Assembly (NCBI GenBank): GCA_000611775.1
Contig: KK106984.1
Span: 2,621,772 to 2,685,771, forward strand
Length of the DNA: 64,000 nt
Direction: 5' to 3'
Source of the DNA: Umbilicaria muhlenbergii
Taxonomy: Eukaryota; Ascomycota; Lecanoromycetes; Umbilicariales; Umbilicariaceae
Below the pieces are notes generated by a model. The model saw only the letters and a program-made list of their open reading frames with translations. It ran no database searches and was not told where the DNA came from. Numbering within the stretch: the first letter of the stretch is position 1; each line of letters begins with the position of its first letter. The translations under genes and the position numbers were made by a program. Positions 21,757-34,800 of this stretch are shown piece by piece.

Positions 21757-22876
21757 CATCAGCAATTTAGCAAGTTAACTCTGAGTTAATTTTTAACACT
21801 TTGAGTGCTCTGAGCTTCTGATCTCATGTCTCAGCTAACAGTCACTCTTAGCACCCTCTGAGCGCTTTGAGCTCAACCTTAAATCTTGAGCAGAACATTA
21901 AAATTTTGTGATAAAAAAACAATTATTAAAACAATTGTTTAAACAAGTACACACACAGTGTTATAATAACAGTAAAACTTATAATAAGTAAACTTTTGCT
22001 AAAATTCACTTTTCTGCAATAAAAAATCATGATTTGTTGAGTCTGAAAGCACTGTATAAGTGTTGAGTTCTGAATATTTAAAGAACTTCAAGATTTTCAC
22101 CACTTAAAAATTTACACACTTTAATAACTTTTGCAACTCAACAGATATGAAGAAACTTTCAATGCATAAATTATAAAAAACAGTATTATCTATTAATGTT
22201 AAATTAAAAGTTTCTTCATAACTGCTATTGTTGTTAAGTTATATTTAATTCAAGTTTTCAACAGCGAAAAATCTTTCAAAAAAAGTCACATACTTTGAAT
22301 AACTATTGCGCTTTTATACTTATAATATAACTTTCAGGTTATAAGTTGTAGAGAATAAGCTGTTTAAGAGTTTTCTTATACAAACTTTCTTTTTATGTGT
22401 TGTTGTTGTTGAGTTATTCAAAAAGTCATTAAAAGTCTGTTTATTAATATTGTGATTTTTGTCACTGAAAGTTTGAAATCAATGTAACTTTTTAACAACA
22501 ATAGTTATAAAAAAACTTTAAGTTATAAAACTGTTTAATAGTTTCTTCTCTACAACTTATAAACTGAAAGTTATATCATCAGTATAAAAGCGCAATAGTT
22601 ATTCAATATGCTAACATGTTTATAATTAGTTAAAAGTTTTTTAATTCATAACTATTGCAAATTAAAACTTATGAAGAAATCTTTAGTTTGTAAAGTGTAC
22701 AGAATAAAAAGATTTAAAACTTTTCAATAAAAAGTTTCTTATTATTCATAAAGGTATAATAGTTATTTAAAGTGTAAAATTTGTATGAGCTCATTTACTG
22801 CTCAGAGAGTGCTCTGAGCGCATAAAGTACTATTAACTAAAACCTTATTTTTGAGCGGGCTGTTAAATTGTGAATG
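21757..22876 (-). mobile_element. R1 foldback repeat, copy 3 (1120 bp, full length)
   Basis: Inverted relative to copies 1, 2 and 4: it begins CATCAGCAATTTAGCAAGTT and ends ...GAGCGGGCTGTTAAATTGTGAATG. The length equals that of copy 1. It interrupts gene X. The flanking bases (GT / CA) show no clear duplication. Confidence 0.75.
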
Positions 22877-23819
22877 CAATGATAAACCTTCAGATCCTTA
22901 TTGATGTATTCAGTGATATAAGTTGATTTAAAAAATACACTGCAGTTGCTTTTGTCAGCAGGCACAAATTACTTATACTGTGTAAATATTTTATGTGCAA
23001 AGAATCATTGAGCTGCATTGAGAAGATGATTTAAACAATTGAAATTCTAATATACATTGTAGCTAATATCTACTGATGATATTCAGGTCAAGTGTAGGAT
23101 CTTAAAAACATAATTGAACTTAATTTCATTAAATATGCACTGATTGATGTTCATGATGATGAAAATGATGACAATGTTCTTTTTAAATTTTCAGTCTTTC
23201 ATGATCTCTCATCATGCAGTTAACTCTTTAAATGAACAGAGGCTCAGCTGTGAATTATATCATAATGACAGAGAGTTTGATACCTCAGAGTAATGTAAAA
23301 ATGTAGCAGTGATCAGCTTGTTGTGATCACAGAAAATAATAAAGAGTAGAGTTGAGTCTTGATTGATAAGAGTCATCTGAATATGTGATGCAACACATGA
23401 ATTGTCTTTTTAAACTGCTTGATAATCATTGAGTTCCTCAGCACCTATTAGGAGCACATGCTCATGCAGAAAATAATATATTCAAATTTAAAACTCTTGA
23501 TCAATTGATATCTCAAGACTCTTTTCATGATATTGTATATTTGTGTCATTCAGTTTTATGATCTCAGTCTGAACATCATCTGATAAGGTGTCATATTCAG
23601 GGTAAAATTTCATGTTTGAAGGAAAATTATCAAGTGAGATGTTGTTCTTAACTTTCTTTTTTACAGCATCTGTTAACTTTCTCAATGCAGAGTTCTTAGC
23701 TGTGATTCATTCATGCTGTGAAAAGAGCTCAAGCTTGAAGCTTTATGTGTTGAGCACTTCTTTGACAAGCTGTCATCACATATCATGATATGTGATATCC
23801 TCAGACATGATCTTTTATG

Positions 23820-23960
23820 TCATTTGTGTCACTCTTGTTGCTCTTGTTGCTCTTGTTATTTTTATTATTCATATTGCTCATGTTGCCTGTGTTGCTCATG
23901 TTGCTTATATTACTTATATTACTCATGTTGCCTGTGTTGCCTGTGTTGCTCTTCTTACTC
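23820..23960. repeat. 9-bp minisatellite in gene X
   Basis: Repeats of TGTTGCYYR in the plus strand (TTGCTCTTG, TTGCCTGTG, TTACTTATA) make tripeptide units S-N-T/G-N on the minus strand. About 15 degenerate units are seen. Strings of Leu/Cys on the plus strand here are artefacts of the same repeat. Confidence 0.7.
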
Positions 23961-24060
23961 TTTTTACTTTTTTCACTCTTCTTGTCTTTTTTATTCTTCT
24001 TATTGATTTTGTCCTTGTACTGTCATTCTTTTGTCATTGTTAATTGATTTTTCAAGGTGA

Positions 24061-24220
24061 CAAGAATCATGTTTATCATCATGAAGTCAATTTAATCTTA
24101 AATGAAAAAACCTTTTCATTATGATAATTAAATCATCATGATTTCATCACTCACCCTCATCACTCATCCTCATCATTCACTTTCATCATTGTGCTTAATT
24201 TTTCATTTAATTGCTAGAAG
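24061..24220. promoter_or_regulatory. Putative shared intergenic region of two divergent genes
   Basis: A 160-bp AT-rich gap lies between gene X (minus) and the DUF6589-like gene (plus). It includes a pyrimidine-rich TCATC repeat stretch (24140-24190). I see no defined promoter element. Its role is inferred from position only. Confidence 0.3.
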
Positions 24221-27120
24221 ATGAATCTGAATACATTTACTCATTATGAAATCTTCTTTTGATTTAACAGAGCCGCCGTCATTCTCTTCATCATTTTACT
24301 TAATAAATCTTTCATCAACTTTATCTCCTTCACCACGTCTCAGCTCCTCATATCAGATATAAAATAATATATTATTCTGTTTTTAAACACCTCAAGATGA
24401 GCCTCCTGTGAAATGATGATGAGTTGAGAGTTGAACCTCTCTTATGAATGACTTTAACAAACTGTTATACATTCTGAATCTTTTTCATAACTGACATTAA
24501 ACATTTCAATCTCTGTTGAAGACCCTGATCACAAATTGAATTAATTATAAATTTTAAAAGCTGTACAACACCTTTAAATCCTTTGCCTATGATGAGATAC
24601 TGAAGAGAACAGATGAGGTTTTAAAACAAGATGATTAAACAAGACTTTTAAACATATAAAGATTCACAGAGGCAGGGAAAATTCTTTAAATTAAAGTAAA
24701 AACTTTGTTCAAAACACTCTGCTTTGAGAAATACACTGCAGATGAGTTCACTGAGTCTTTAACTCATATGAATAAATTCATTAACATGTTACATACATTT
24801 GCACTCTGTTGAATGAAGCTTCTTCATGTCATCAGTCATTCTTCAGACAAGTCACAGTCAACCTTCTCAGAAGCAAAGTATGTGATAATATTATTAATAC
24901 TTTGTTATCAAATGCATCAAAACAACTGTGATAATCTTTTAAGTCTGATGAGCTTATACCTGTTTCAAGGTAAAAGTTGATGAAGGGTGATTAATATCAT
25001 GAATGAACTCAGCCTGTTAAAGTCATATAAGACAATTCAACACTGAGTGAAGAAGTTGAGCAAGCTGAGTTAAAAGAAGATTCTTAAAGTTGAAGTATCT
25101 TTCTCTGCAGTTGTGACATATGATAATTTTAAATACACAGATAACACTCAAGGAGAATGTACAGAAGATAAATGAACTTTTTAATTCATCATCACTGCCT
25201 TAATCTTTTCAGGGTAATGTATATCAGTTAAAGAATTATTACAGAGCATGTGAAGATCACATATTCTTTTATAAGCAATGAATGTCTTGAAGAAATTATT
25301 ACAAGATTATACATATCATCAGGTATGATTCACCTCTTATTCAAACATCATGAACAACATTAACTTAATAAACAGATTAAGAAGTATTTCCTTGAAGTGA
25401 CAATAAAGTCAGTGTATGCAACATGCTCTGACACTGTCATTTCATCACAATTCTGAATGATAATTATGCTGCAGGTTGAGCTTATCATCATGAGATAAAT
25501 CACCTCATACCCTCTTCAATTGATCATGATGAATGAGAGCATCACTGTCAACAATATAATAATACTGAAGAACATCTTTTTAAATCAATTGAGTTATTAA
25601 ACAGAGGATACTCAATTCTGCATTAATTTACAGTTAATGTTTGAAGATTTGAAGACTGTCAAGTGAATGCACTCTGTTATCAGTATTCAACACTCAACCG
25701 CAGAATTATCATTTGATAAGATGAGTTGATTACTTTCAAGTCTTAATCTATGACATCTTTGACTCAACATGTTACAGCTGATACATAAAGCTCACTGAGG
25801 TGTCAGCTCTTCACTCAATCAGTCAACTTTATAATATGCAGCAGACAAATGAGATCAGTCTGAGGTCATGAAGTTGAATAAGTTTTAAGCATTTAAGAAT
25901 CTTATCCTTCACAATTACTACACTCATGTGAATGAGGTTCTTATGTTGATAATGCAGCATGATTCAGTTGCTGTTAATTTAAAGTTTAAAAGATTAACAT
26001 GACTGTGAGAGCATACCTGACTGACATGAAATAATCAGCTGAACAGATTATATGAGGCATTTCACTCACATCTGATGAGTATGACTGAAAAAGACATGTT
26101 GAATGATCATTGACAGAATCATGTTCAGTTTTGTAATCATGTGAAGGTCTGCATGCTTCTGTCTTACATCATTAAGCATGCAGACATTGAACTTCTTCAC
26201 TGAGTCTTACAGAAGTGCTGCATCATGTTTTAATTTAAAACTGCTGAGAAGATTCAGTATGCATGAGAACTTATTTAACAGTTACACATCATTAATAATG
26301 ATGCATTCAGCATTAAATTACAGCAGGTCATTCTTGTCAACAGTTTTATTAATCTTCATCTCAATGATCATAATCATGATTACACATTTGAGACAGATTG
26401 ACTTCTTGAGCTTCACAACAACATTATGAAGTTCTTTTGAAGTGAATAATCATCATTTACCTTAAGAAGTGAGAAGCTTCTTGAGTAATGTGTGTTAAAT
26501 GAACCTTATTTTCAGAGATTAAAGCATGACATAAAGACAATCTTCAGTTCATGACAATCAGATGAACACTCATTCAAAAGTGCCTCTGAGGATATTCTCT
26601 TCATGACAAGAATGCTGACACAGTCATTTTTAAGTATTAATCATGAGCACTTTACTGATTATGATATTATAAATTTAAGGGATGAGGGTCTTCTACATTT
26701 AAATGAGAACATTTGTAAGACTATAGCATCTCTTACTAAAAAGGGAAGTATAGTTGAGGTATGTGACAGCATGAGATATAAATGTATAAAGGTTATATGA
26801 TTCTAATTATATAAAACTAATAACTAAGGAATGAAGATGAGATCAAGCAGTGCAGAGTTTTCATGTAACTCATTAACACTGTTAAGTCACTTGTAGGGCG
26901 CATGCCCTACATGAGTCTTAAATTGCCACTAACCCGTGACAACATTACAACATATAATGCAGAAGCTTAAAACAACTCTGACTGAGATGATGAGAATATT
27001 AAAGGTACAGTGAAAAAGTTATTAAATGAGTATTTAATAATCACATTGAACTCCTCTGCAGCCTTTAAAGAATTTGAATTGATTTAAATCATGCATTGTC
27101 ATTAAAATGAGCAGGAGCCT
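24221..27120 (+). pseudogene. DUF6589-like fungal protein gene, decayed, interrupted by a solo LTR
   Basis: A short first exon (ATG 24221) and an acceptor TTGATTTAACAG (24259-24270) lead into EPPSFSSSF and a basic PPVKR-type nuclear signal. The conserved half follows: TYDNFKYTDNTQGE (25114-), FIITALIFSG, VKELLQSM, FEDLKTVK (25640), then LLSSLNL.HL.LNMLQLIHKAH.G (25729-) and NHVQFCNHVKVCMLLSYIIKHADIELL (26115-26195). From memory the YDNF...ITTAL...LRQSM and GDQLT / LP.PG.FHL.M.....WG layout is that of the fungal DUF6589 family, which occurs in mobile-looking multicopy loci. Function is unproven. Reading resumes after the solo LTR (ENI-TTYNAEA) to about 27120. Most stops are TGA. Confidence 0.55.
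26714..26941 (-). mobile_element. Solo LTR of the C2-type Ty3 family
   Basis: 228 bp, TG...CA ends, flanked by a perfect 5-bp duplication ACATT (26709-26713 and 26942-26946). It matches the LTRs of element C2 (56244-56471) in inverted orientation. It contains the imperfect palindrome TGTAGGGCGCATGCCCTACA. It inserted in frame position E-N-I of the DUF6589-like gene and was left by LTR-LTR recombination. Confidence 0.9.
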
Positions 27121-27317
27121 TTCTCTTTTGATTAAAAAAAATGATAATAAATTTAAATTTTGTTTTCTCAGTGCAGTTGATTGTTAATTACTGTTAACAA
27201 CAGCCTCTGAAACTGATGTTGCATGTACAATGTTTGATTGAAATTTACATTATGCAATACTTGAAGAATCTCTGACTGTATGTTGACTCTTTATAAATTT
27301 CTCACTTTGAGGTTTGA
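27121..27317. other. No gene recognised
   Basis: AT-rich 3' flank of the DUF6589-like gene; no feature seen. Confidence 0.4.
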
Positions 27318-27520
27318 ATGATGAAAGTGAAGACAGCAGAGGCAGTGAAGGCATCTAAGATGATGAAAGTTGAGATGACAGAAGTTGAGATAATAAAGAT
27401 TAAGATGATAAAAATTGAGATGATAAAAGTTGAGATGATGAAGATTGAGATGACAGAACTTAAGATGACAAAGGTTAAAATAACAGAGCTTAAGATGATT
27501 AAGATGATTATGAGAAAGAC
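27318..27520. repeat. 15-bp minisatellite
   Basis: About a dozen degenerate copies of GAGATGAYRRARNTT. Both strands stay open through it (MMKVKTAEAVKASKMMKVEM... on plus), but that is a property of the 15-bp period and not evidence of a protein. It lies between the convergent 3' ends of the DUF6589-like gene and the helicase. Confidence 0.75.
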
Positions 27521-27559
27521 AGCAGAGATGTATTAAAAGTGAACTCATTAATGATGTTT

Positions 27560-29409
27560 AAAAAAGATAATGTCTGTGAATTGTTTTATTTTTGTAATTG
27601 ACTGACTTAAATCTGCTTCTTAGCAGATTTTTTAACAGGATTTAATGTGCATTCATTCTGCTGAGATGATTTTTTAAATCTCTTTAAAAATTTTCAAGCT
27701 TTCTTTTGATGTTCTTAATTAATGAGGTTGAAGCTCAGCTTTCTCTTCTCTTTTTTTCAATCATTATTATCTGTTCATACTTTGAATGCTGATGAATCCT
27801 TTGCCTTGAAATTCAGCTGAGTTGAAGTAACAATAATGATCACAATTTTCTCTTAATCATGTAACTTCTTTACACCTGCACCCCCTCATCTCTACAGAGT
27901 GCTTAAATCATTGATATAATTCTCATATTTAACAATATTGCTTAGAAGTAAATCTGACATAACAACAATAAACTGCAGATGAAAAGAAGAATTATAAAAA
28001 AAACTTTTTGTCTTCTACTCACATCATTTTAATAATTCACCTCATTGATAAAGTTCTTTCAGGGAATCCTTAACATCACTGTTGAAAGAGATCATCATCA
28101 TCTTATTAATCTTATGCTGAGGATAACAGACTGTGCAGCATCACTTTGATATAAACTTAATCACTGTTGAATCTTGATAAATCACATCATCAAAGAATGC
28201 AAGACTACTTTGACACATACATGTTTTAAAGTTTAGCAGAGTGAATAAATCTGAGATTATATTTTTTCTTTGCTCAACATTTCTTTTGTCACTGACCTTA
28301 ACTGCAGTGAAAGGATCTTTTTCATCACATTAATTTAAATATAATAAAAGAAAGTCACTGCAATCTACTTTATTTCAGACAGCTTAACTCATTCATTGAT
28401 ACAGCACTTGCATACTTGAGGGTAATAATCATTGTATAACTCATGTACAGTCTGAGTTATCAACCCTTAAATCATAGGCGTTTATGATTATTATCATGTG
28501 ACATTTGATACATTCAGGATTTAATTTTCAGAATTCATCAGATATCTTTCTCTTATCATTAATAATCATGTGTGAGAAGATTAATCATACTCATTTTAAA
28601 GCCTTTGATGAAAATTCAAGTTCTTTCATTCACTGCTGAAACAGCTTAATAACTTGCTGAATGAGCTTGATCTCATTCATATACACTATTGTCTTTGAGA
28701 TATCAAGAGGACTGATGACTGTTACTGAAAGTAAAAACTTCAAATTCAGCATGATCTTTTAAGAGTGCTCAAGGTGATCTGCAGTCATGAAGATTTTAAA
28801 ATAATCAATGAATGTTTAATAAATAATAACATCATTATGAAACTCAGTGTGATGCTTAACTTTCTGCAGAGTTTTTGCATTTAATGTTGCAGAGACCTTT
28901 AAGATGAGTACATGTGAAGAAATTCAACTGTGAAGTATATGCAGATTTTGATATTCAGGCTGAAAGCTTTCTTATTCATTAACAAGATGTAACTCATCAA
29001 TTGTTATCAGAATTAAGCCTGCCTGAAAAAAAGATGTATGAAGTACATTCTTTTTAAATTGCTTTAACACTGCAATCTCAGGACTGACAAAGATTATATA
29101 AATGTTAATTCAATCATCTTTGATAAAGTGACAAGAGCTTATCATGAGTATAATCTTCAACACTGATGACTGCACATGTTCTTTCATTGTTGATTTCATC
29201 ATTGAGAACAATTAACTTCACATTAAGTAAATGTTTAAACTTCTCAGCTTGCTTCTCCTCAAGCAATAACAGTGACATTATTATCAATGATATATATAAT
29301 CAATCTGTCTCAATCAAGAATGTCACTTGAAAGATAATGCTCTTGTCAAACTTCATCTTAACAATGAGAATCATGTCTGTTTAATTATACATCAACAATT
29401 GAATAATCT
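27560..29409 (-). pseudogene. RecQ-family DNA helicase, C-terminal portion
   Basis: Minus-strand motifs run in the RecQ order. Motif I is MILIVKMKFDKSIIFQ (29380-29330; intact form GFGKS). A Ser/Pro region follows, then motif II ITIDELHLVNE (a DExH box, 29010-28965) and the SATL-like ATLNAKT block (28890). Motif V is NAYDLRVDN (28475-28450) and motif VI is QWLLPSSMQVLYQWMS (28445-28390; intact form YQR.GRAGR). The enzyme family unwinds DNA 3'-5'. Fungal telomere-linked and transposon-linked RecQ helicases look like this, and its setting in repeats agrees. It is split from its N-terminus by element D. TGA and occasional TAA codons make it non-functional. The region below 28000 is only loosely traceable. 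Confidence 0.75.
29405..29409. other. Target-site duplication of element D (left)
   Basis: AATCT here, AACCT at 43549-43553: one C-to-T difference. Confidence 0.8.
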
Positions 29410-29572
29410 TGTTACAGCATGATTATGATCTTATCAATGACACTTCTTCTTAACCTTGCTAGCTAGTGCTTTCCTATGCTTCACTTACATTAGTAGTGTA
29501 CTTATATAGTCACTGTTCTACAAGAATGAAGAATAAATCATACACACACTCATAATTAATCATACTGTTGCA
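29410..29572 (+). repeat. 5' LTR of element D
   Basis: 163 bp, from TGTTACAGCATGATTATG to CATACTGTTGCA. It pairs with 43386-43548; differences are transitions (TGTTACAGC against TATTATGAC, both derivable from TGTTACGGC). Confidence 0.88.
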
Positions 29573-29869
29573 AATTGATAGCAACACCTCATTCATAGCA
29601 TCATCAACTGTCTATGATAATTAGGTTAATCATCATCAGATCAGGCCTTTCATAATTGATCTCTCATGTGATTTTTGTCACATATGATAGCAGGTTTTTA
29701 TTAAACTTTTTCATTGCCTCACCTGCCTCATGAATTGATGCAGTCACTCATCATTGTTAATTTTTATCCTTTTTCATTTCTGCTTCTGTTGTTAAAAATC
29801 TTTATCTTTCATCTGTTCTTTCAATCATCTGTCTTTTATTTTGTTGTTTAACTTAAACTTTCTCTTTCA

Positions 29870-31740
29870 GCCTTGTTGAGTTTATCAAACTCTTTGCAGT
29901 CACTGTGATTACTTCATCAGACTCTTCATCACTCTCCTCATTAATAGCTTCAGAGATTACTCACTTAACTCAGCAGGTGAACACTTTTCTACAGAGTGAG
30001 CACATCTGAGCTGTTGAGGTTCACTCATTCATTAAGTAGTTCATAGCTCAATTTCTATGAACTTAAGACATACTCAGAGTAGCTGATTCATCTACCTCTA
30101 GTACTCAAACTTGATCAAAGTTCAGGAAATCACTCTTTTAATCAGTGAATTGAGCCATTGATCATCTCAATTTACATCAGGCTATTCAGTGCTTGCTTAA
30201 AGTCATTAAAGGTATTAAGACCTTTACATTATAATTCTTCATGAGTCATCTCAATGAAATCAGTCCTGAGCTAGGTTCAGCTTCTACTGAAATGACTTCC
30301 TCAAGAGCAGATATGAGATGACTTAATGATATTACTGAAAATATACTTCACTTTAATTCAATGACTCAGGCTCATGAAGGAACTGGTTTCTCTGCAGATC
30401 AATGACATTCATTATGAGAACTCATGACAGCTTGATCAGTTGAACTGTCTGCTGAATGATCATATGAGGAATGATGGCCTGATAATGATTGAAAAGCTGA
30501 TGATGTTGGTTTCTTCAACTCAGAATATGAAGGAAATGAGCTGATTGTTAACTCAGGATGACATGTTTTCTATAAAAATATTTACATCTTTATTGACTGA
30601 CTAAAGGATCTGACTCCTCAGAGAGATGAACTTAAGTTATGTACAGTTTTATCACAGTGCCTTCATGAAACTGCATTTATTTAACATTCAATGAAGCTCA
30701 CTGACTTGAAGAAGATCTTACTTCAAGATGCTTCTCTCATCACTTGATATGTCACCTTGATTAGCTGTTTTAAGAAACGCGGTTCAGTTGCTTTACAACA
30801 ACTACAAACTGAGCATTATATCATGACAGATGCATGAGACAGAAGGAATTCATGATTTTACATTTAAAACATCTTTCATCATGTTAAAGCTGCTGAGTTG
30901 AGCTCTATCTATAATCAGCTGATTATGACATGAAATAATCTTGCTCTGAAATTTCATTGAGATATTTCAGAACCTACCCTCACTACTATGATAAGTTAAT
31001 TCTTGAAACAACTGAATAATAAATTGAACATCTGGTATGAGATGATCAGATGTGATCAGCTGAATCAACTTCATAAATTCTTAAATCAGTTTAATAAGAA
31101 CAAGTAATTTAATCAGTATAAAAAGTTTCCTTCTCATTAAAATGCTTATAATTCAAGGCAGCCTGTTTTTTCTACTTATTCAGCATATGAGTAATCATAT
31201 GATACTTTTCCTTCTAGTTGACCTTTCTATCCTAGTTATAACAATAATAATCAGGATTGACAGTCACAGTCATCAACATCTTAACTGTCTGCTGTTAAAG
31301 CTTCACTTCAGATCATTAATGAAAAAAACATGTTCACTGAGCAAGCTCAACAATCAAAAGGTTCAGCAAATTCAGGGTGAAACTATCAAGATCAAAGACA
31401 GTCATGATGACTTAAACTCACTGCATATGTTGTTGATGAATGAGATGAACTGACAACTTATAAATCTCCTGCATCTGCTGAGCTCAGTTCACTGAGCTCA
31501 GAGGGACTGTTACAGTACTTTAATGATGAATATAACTACTCTATTAACTACTATGCTGTTAATCTGAACCTGAATTATTATAACCTTGACTACTATAGGC
31601 CTGAAGTTGATATGAGTTATCTGAAGGAGTTCATAAATGAGTCACATGATTATTTTATGATCTTCACCACAGAGATCAGCTGTCAACATTGCAAGGAAGA
31701 GTTTCCCTTCAGAAATAAATTGCATAAGCATCTTTGAGAA
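29870..31740 (+). pseudogene. Element D gag with CCHC/C2HC-type zinc finger
   Basis: Capsid-like sequence follows in the plus frame (ALQQLQTEHYIMTDA, YNQLIMTWNNLALKFH, KQLNNKLNIWYEMI, 30790-31070), then an Asn/Ser/Tyr-rich stretch. At 31672-31738 lies a zinc-finger of the form CQHCKEEFPFRNKLHKH...GC, seen between gag and protease in one lineage of fungal Ty3 elements. Most interruptions are TGA. The start codon is not resolved. Confidence 0.65.
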
Positions 31741-31879
31741 GGCTGTCTATGAGGTGACACCTCAGTGAAGCCTTCACTGAAGAATACAGCAAATGCCTTT
31801 CTTACAGAATCACTCACTGAGTTCTCTCATATCAGTGCAAGAGTAGTTACCTCCTCAGTTAATTCAACTACTGATATCA

Positions 31880-34800
31880 GGACAGGCTATGACTTCAGAA
31901 ATTAATATTATGTTACAACAGAGGTCAAGTTAGCACCTGATATGCTTTTAAAAGCAGTCTGTCTGAACACTGAATGTTCAGTCACTTTGATTGATTGAGT
32001 TTTTTTACACAGTCAGCTACCTACAGTCCTCATATGAATCATGACATCATCAATCTCAGTATGAGGCATTGACTCAAACAAGCATTCAATTAATGAATAT
32101 GTCATACTACTCATCTACTTAGCAGGCAAGAATGACAATGAGGATACTGTGAATGCTCTTATTACAAGAGAAGCTCACATAGTTGATGAGCTAAAGACAA
32201 AAATGCTCATTGAAATGAACATTATGAGCCTGAAGCAGATGAATATCATAATGTTTAAAAAGTCAACTTATATTGACAGCTGCAAAATGATTATATTTAT
32301 CAACACTCAGCCGCAAGGACCTCTGATTCAATGAGTAATTCATGTAAAATTCATCATGAACATTTTATCACATACTCAACTGATTATTTCAATGCATCAT
32401 GTTGCATTATCTGAGAGTAGGGACTTCCTTTTTAAGCTGACAGAAAGCATGCAGTTGTCTTTATATGCTCACTTAATTAACACTACCTTCAGCGGCATAG
32501 TGGTCAAAAATGACTTTAGCAGGATCATGACAATACTCTGTAATTCACATTTAAGCATTGTTCATGAAATTAATTATGATAATTTTTATCATGTGAAGAG
32601 GAACATGTCTGATCTGATTACTTGAACACTTAAATTTATGCATTAAAAAAGTTAAATAAGAAAGATGTTCATCACCTGCAGAACTGCTTTATTAATCATG
32701 ACAGTATCCTCATTAACAACTGAGTTGAAGTCAACTAAAGTCAACTTGAACTCAATCATGCTGAACAGAGCCTTCAAGATCATCTTACTTAATGAGGTCA
32801 TCATTCATGATGATAAACTCATGTTACATATCATCATGCAGGTGATTGACAACTATTTTACTTTATGAAAGAACTCTGACTCCTTCATTAATCTTTCAGA
32901 AGAGCATTGAATGAAGATATCATTAAAAGTGAACTGAGAGTTTAAAATCTCTGGCAGAGTGAAGGTCTACTCACTTGAGATTCAAGATAAGAAAGTGATG
33001 AATAAAATATTTAATGCTTTACATGAACAAGGCAAGATGAATTGAATCAAGATTAACATCTCATTTAATTACTCTGTCTTCATCATTTGAAAGACCCTAC
33101 CAACTGAGGAAAGGAAAAGTCAGGCAGTCATGAATATTCAAGAGTTAAATCAGATCACTCAGCTGAATGTTTATCTTCTTTCTCTACAATCTGATATAAT
33201 AACTGTGGTAAAGGGCTGTGAATATATCACTGTTATGAATTGTGCCTCATTCTTCTATCAATGGAGAGTGTGTCCTGATGATAGACATAAACTGACAGTG
33301 ATTAATCACAGAGGTCAAGAGTCATTCAATGTTGTCATCATGAGTTATAAGAATTCCTCAGCCTATGTTCAGCATCAGATTGATAAGCTATTATGATCAT
33401 ATTATGATTACATCAAGGCTTATGTTGATGATGTGATCATCTTCTTAAAGATGTTTAATGAGCATCTATTTCACCTCTGAAGTGTTTTCTTCATGTTTAT
33501 CAAATTCAGCATATCAATTCAACTCATCAAGGTTTACTTAACTTACCTCTCAGTTCAGCTGCTAAGGCAGAAGGTCAGCTTCTTGAGATTAATAACATCA
33601 AAGGAAAAACTTCTCATTATCTCAAAGTTGACATTCCTCTGAAGTCTTCATGAGCTGAAGATGTATCTAAGTCTCACTGAATGATTATAAGAATATGTCT
33701 CACACTATGCAGCTGTCATTAAATTTTTACAAGAGAGGAAAACTGAGCTGCTGAAGTCTTCACTGAAGGCAGGAAATTAATGAAGATCTTTTGCTTTCAG
33801 AACTCAGCTAAATGACCTCACTGATTCAGAAATAATCTCTTTTCATACACTTCAAGACCTGCTGTCTAGACTGAGCTACCTCATTTATTTTGATTCTATC
33901 AGGCAATTGTATATCAACCTTAATAACAGCAAAAAATTCAGATTCAGTGTGATGATGTATCACATCAAAGAAGGATGAAACTGCAGTGCAGGAATTAAAA
34001 GTTATTCTTCATGAACACAAGTTGAGTCAATCTTATTTTTAAGCAGACTACTTGATTCTGCTGAAACAAGATATTAACTCACTGAATTGAAAGTAACTGA
34101 GATGATTTAAGTAGTAAAGAAGATCAGGCACATGATTGAATCATTATAATTTAATATTGTGATTTATACAGATCATGATGCTTCCCTGAGTATTACAAAG
34201 CAGACAACATTATTCATCACATTAATTGATAAGCTCAATCTCTGACTTGTGAGGGCTTCAGATTACTTGCAACAGTTCAATCTTGAGATTCAATATAAGT
34301 TGAGCAAACAACATATCATCTCAGATGCACTGTTCAGACTAGTCAGCATGAATGATGAATCATCAAGTCATGAGAGGAAGTTAAACATGCTGTATGCTTA
34401 CATTATCTTCCTGATAGAAATGAGCCTGAAATTCAAGAATAAGGTGCTTCAAGGATATGCTGAGGACTCAGTATGAAAATGAATATCAAATTTACTCAAT
34501 GATAATGAGATCTTAAGCATCAAAGATGCTGTCAAACTTTCTTTCATACAAGAGAACAGCTTCATTTTTCATATTAATGACTGTACTGATGATCATGCTT
34601 TTCAGCCCCGCCGGCTATGCATTCTTAAAAGTCAGGTCAAAGAGATATGTGTCATCAATCACATCAAGAATAAGCACTCAGGATTTACTTACACTTTTAA
34701 ATGAATATCCTCATCATGATATATTCACGGCTTATTTAAGCATCTCAGAGACTATTTGAAACACTGCCCTGAATGTCAAGTGTATCAAACTTAACAACAT

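Larger units (their letters stand above)
20930..24060 (-). pseudogene. Unknown protein gene X, split by R1 copy 3
   Basis: I do not recognise this gene. Reading downward from about 24050 it shows a Lys-rich start, a (S/T)(G/S)N tripeptide-repeat tract (24000-23830) and RKLTDAVKKKVKNNISLDN with an acidic YPEYDTLSDDV segment (23685-23488). A Trp/Phe-rich middle follows (FNCLNHLLNAAQ, STYITEYINKDLKVYH, 23060-22880), then R1. Then come CVEACTFIFKNHYEFLQ, ILNEEAFKAIRFKSAEIDII, KIKLRERFNKIKRMKRTV and an acidic tail (DDISEDESYDEAYNELF, 21230-21170). A 30-residue duplicated end lies at 20974-21153. It is divergent to the DUF6589-like gene, with only about 170 bp between the putative starts. Stops are mostly TGA. 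The linear order suggests a protein near 900 residues. Confidence 0.5.

Noticed and set aside
23785-24047. Cys/Tyr- or Leu-rich small proteins on the plus strand
   Set aside because: Produced by the 9-bp repeat; all three frames are open for the same reason.
27291-27548. HLNFY-repeat protein (minus) or MIKIEM-repeat protein (plus)
   Set aside because: Both are readings of a 15-bp minisatellite with no other support.
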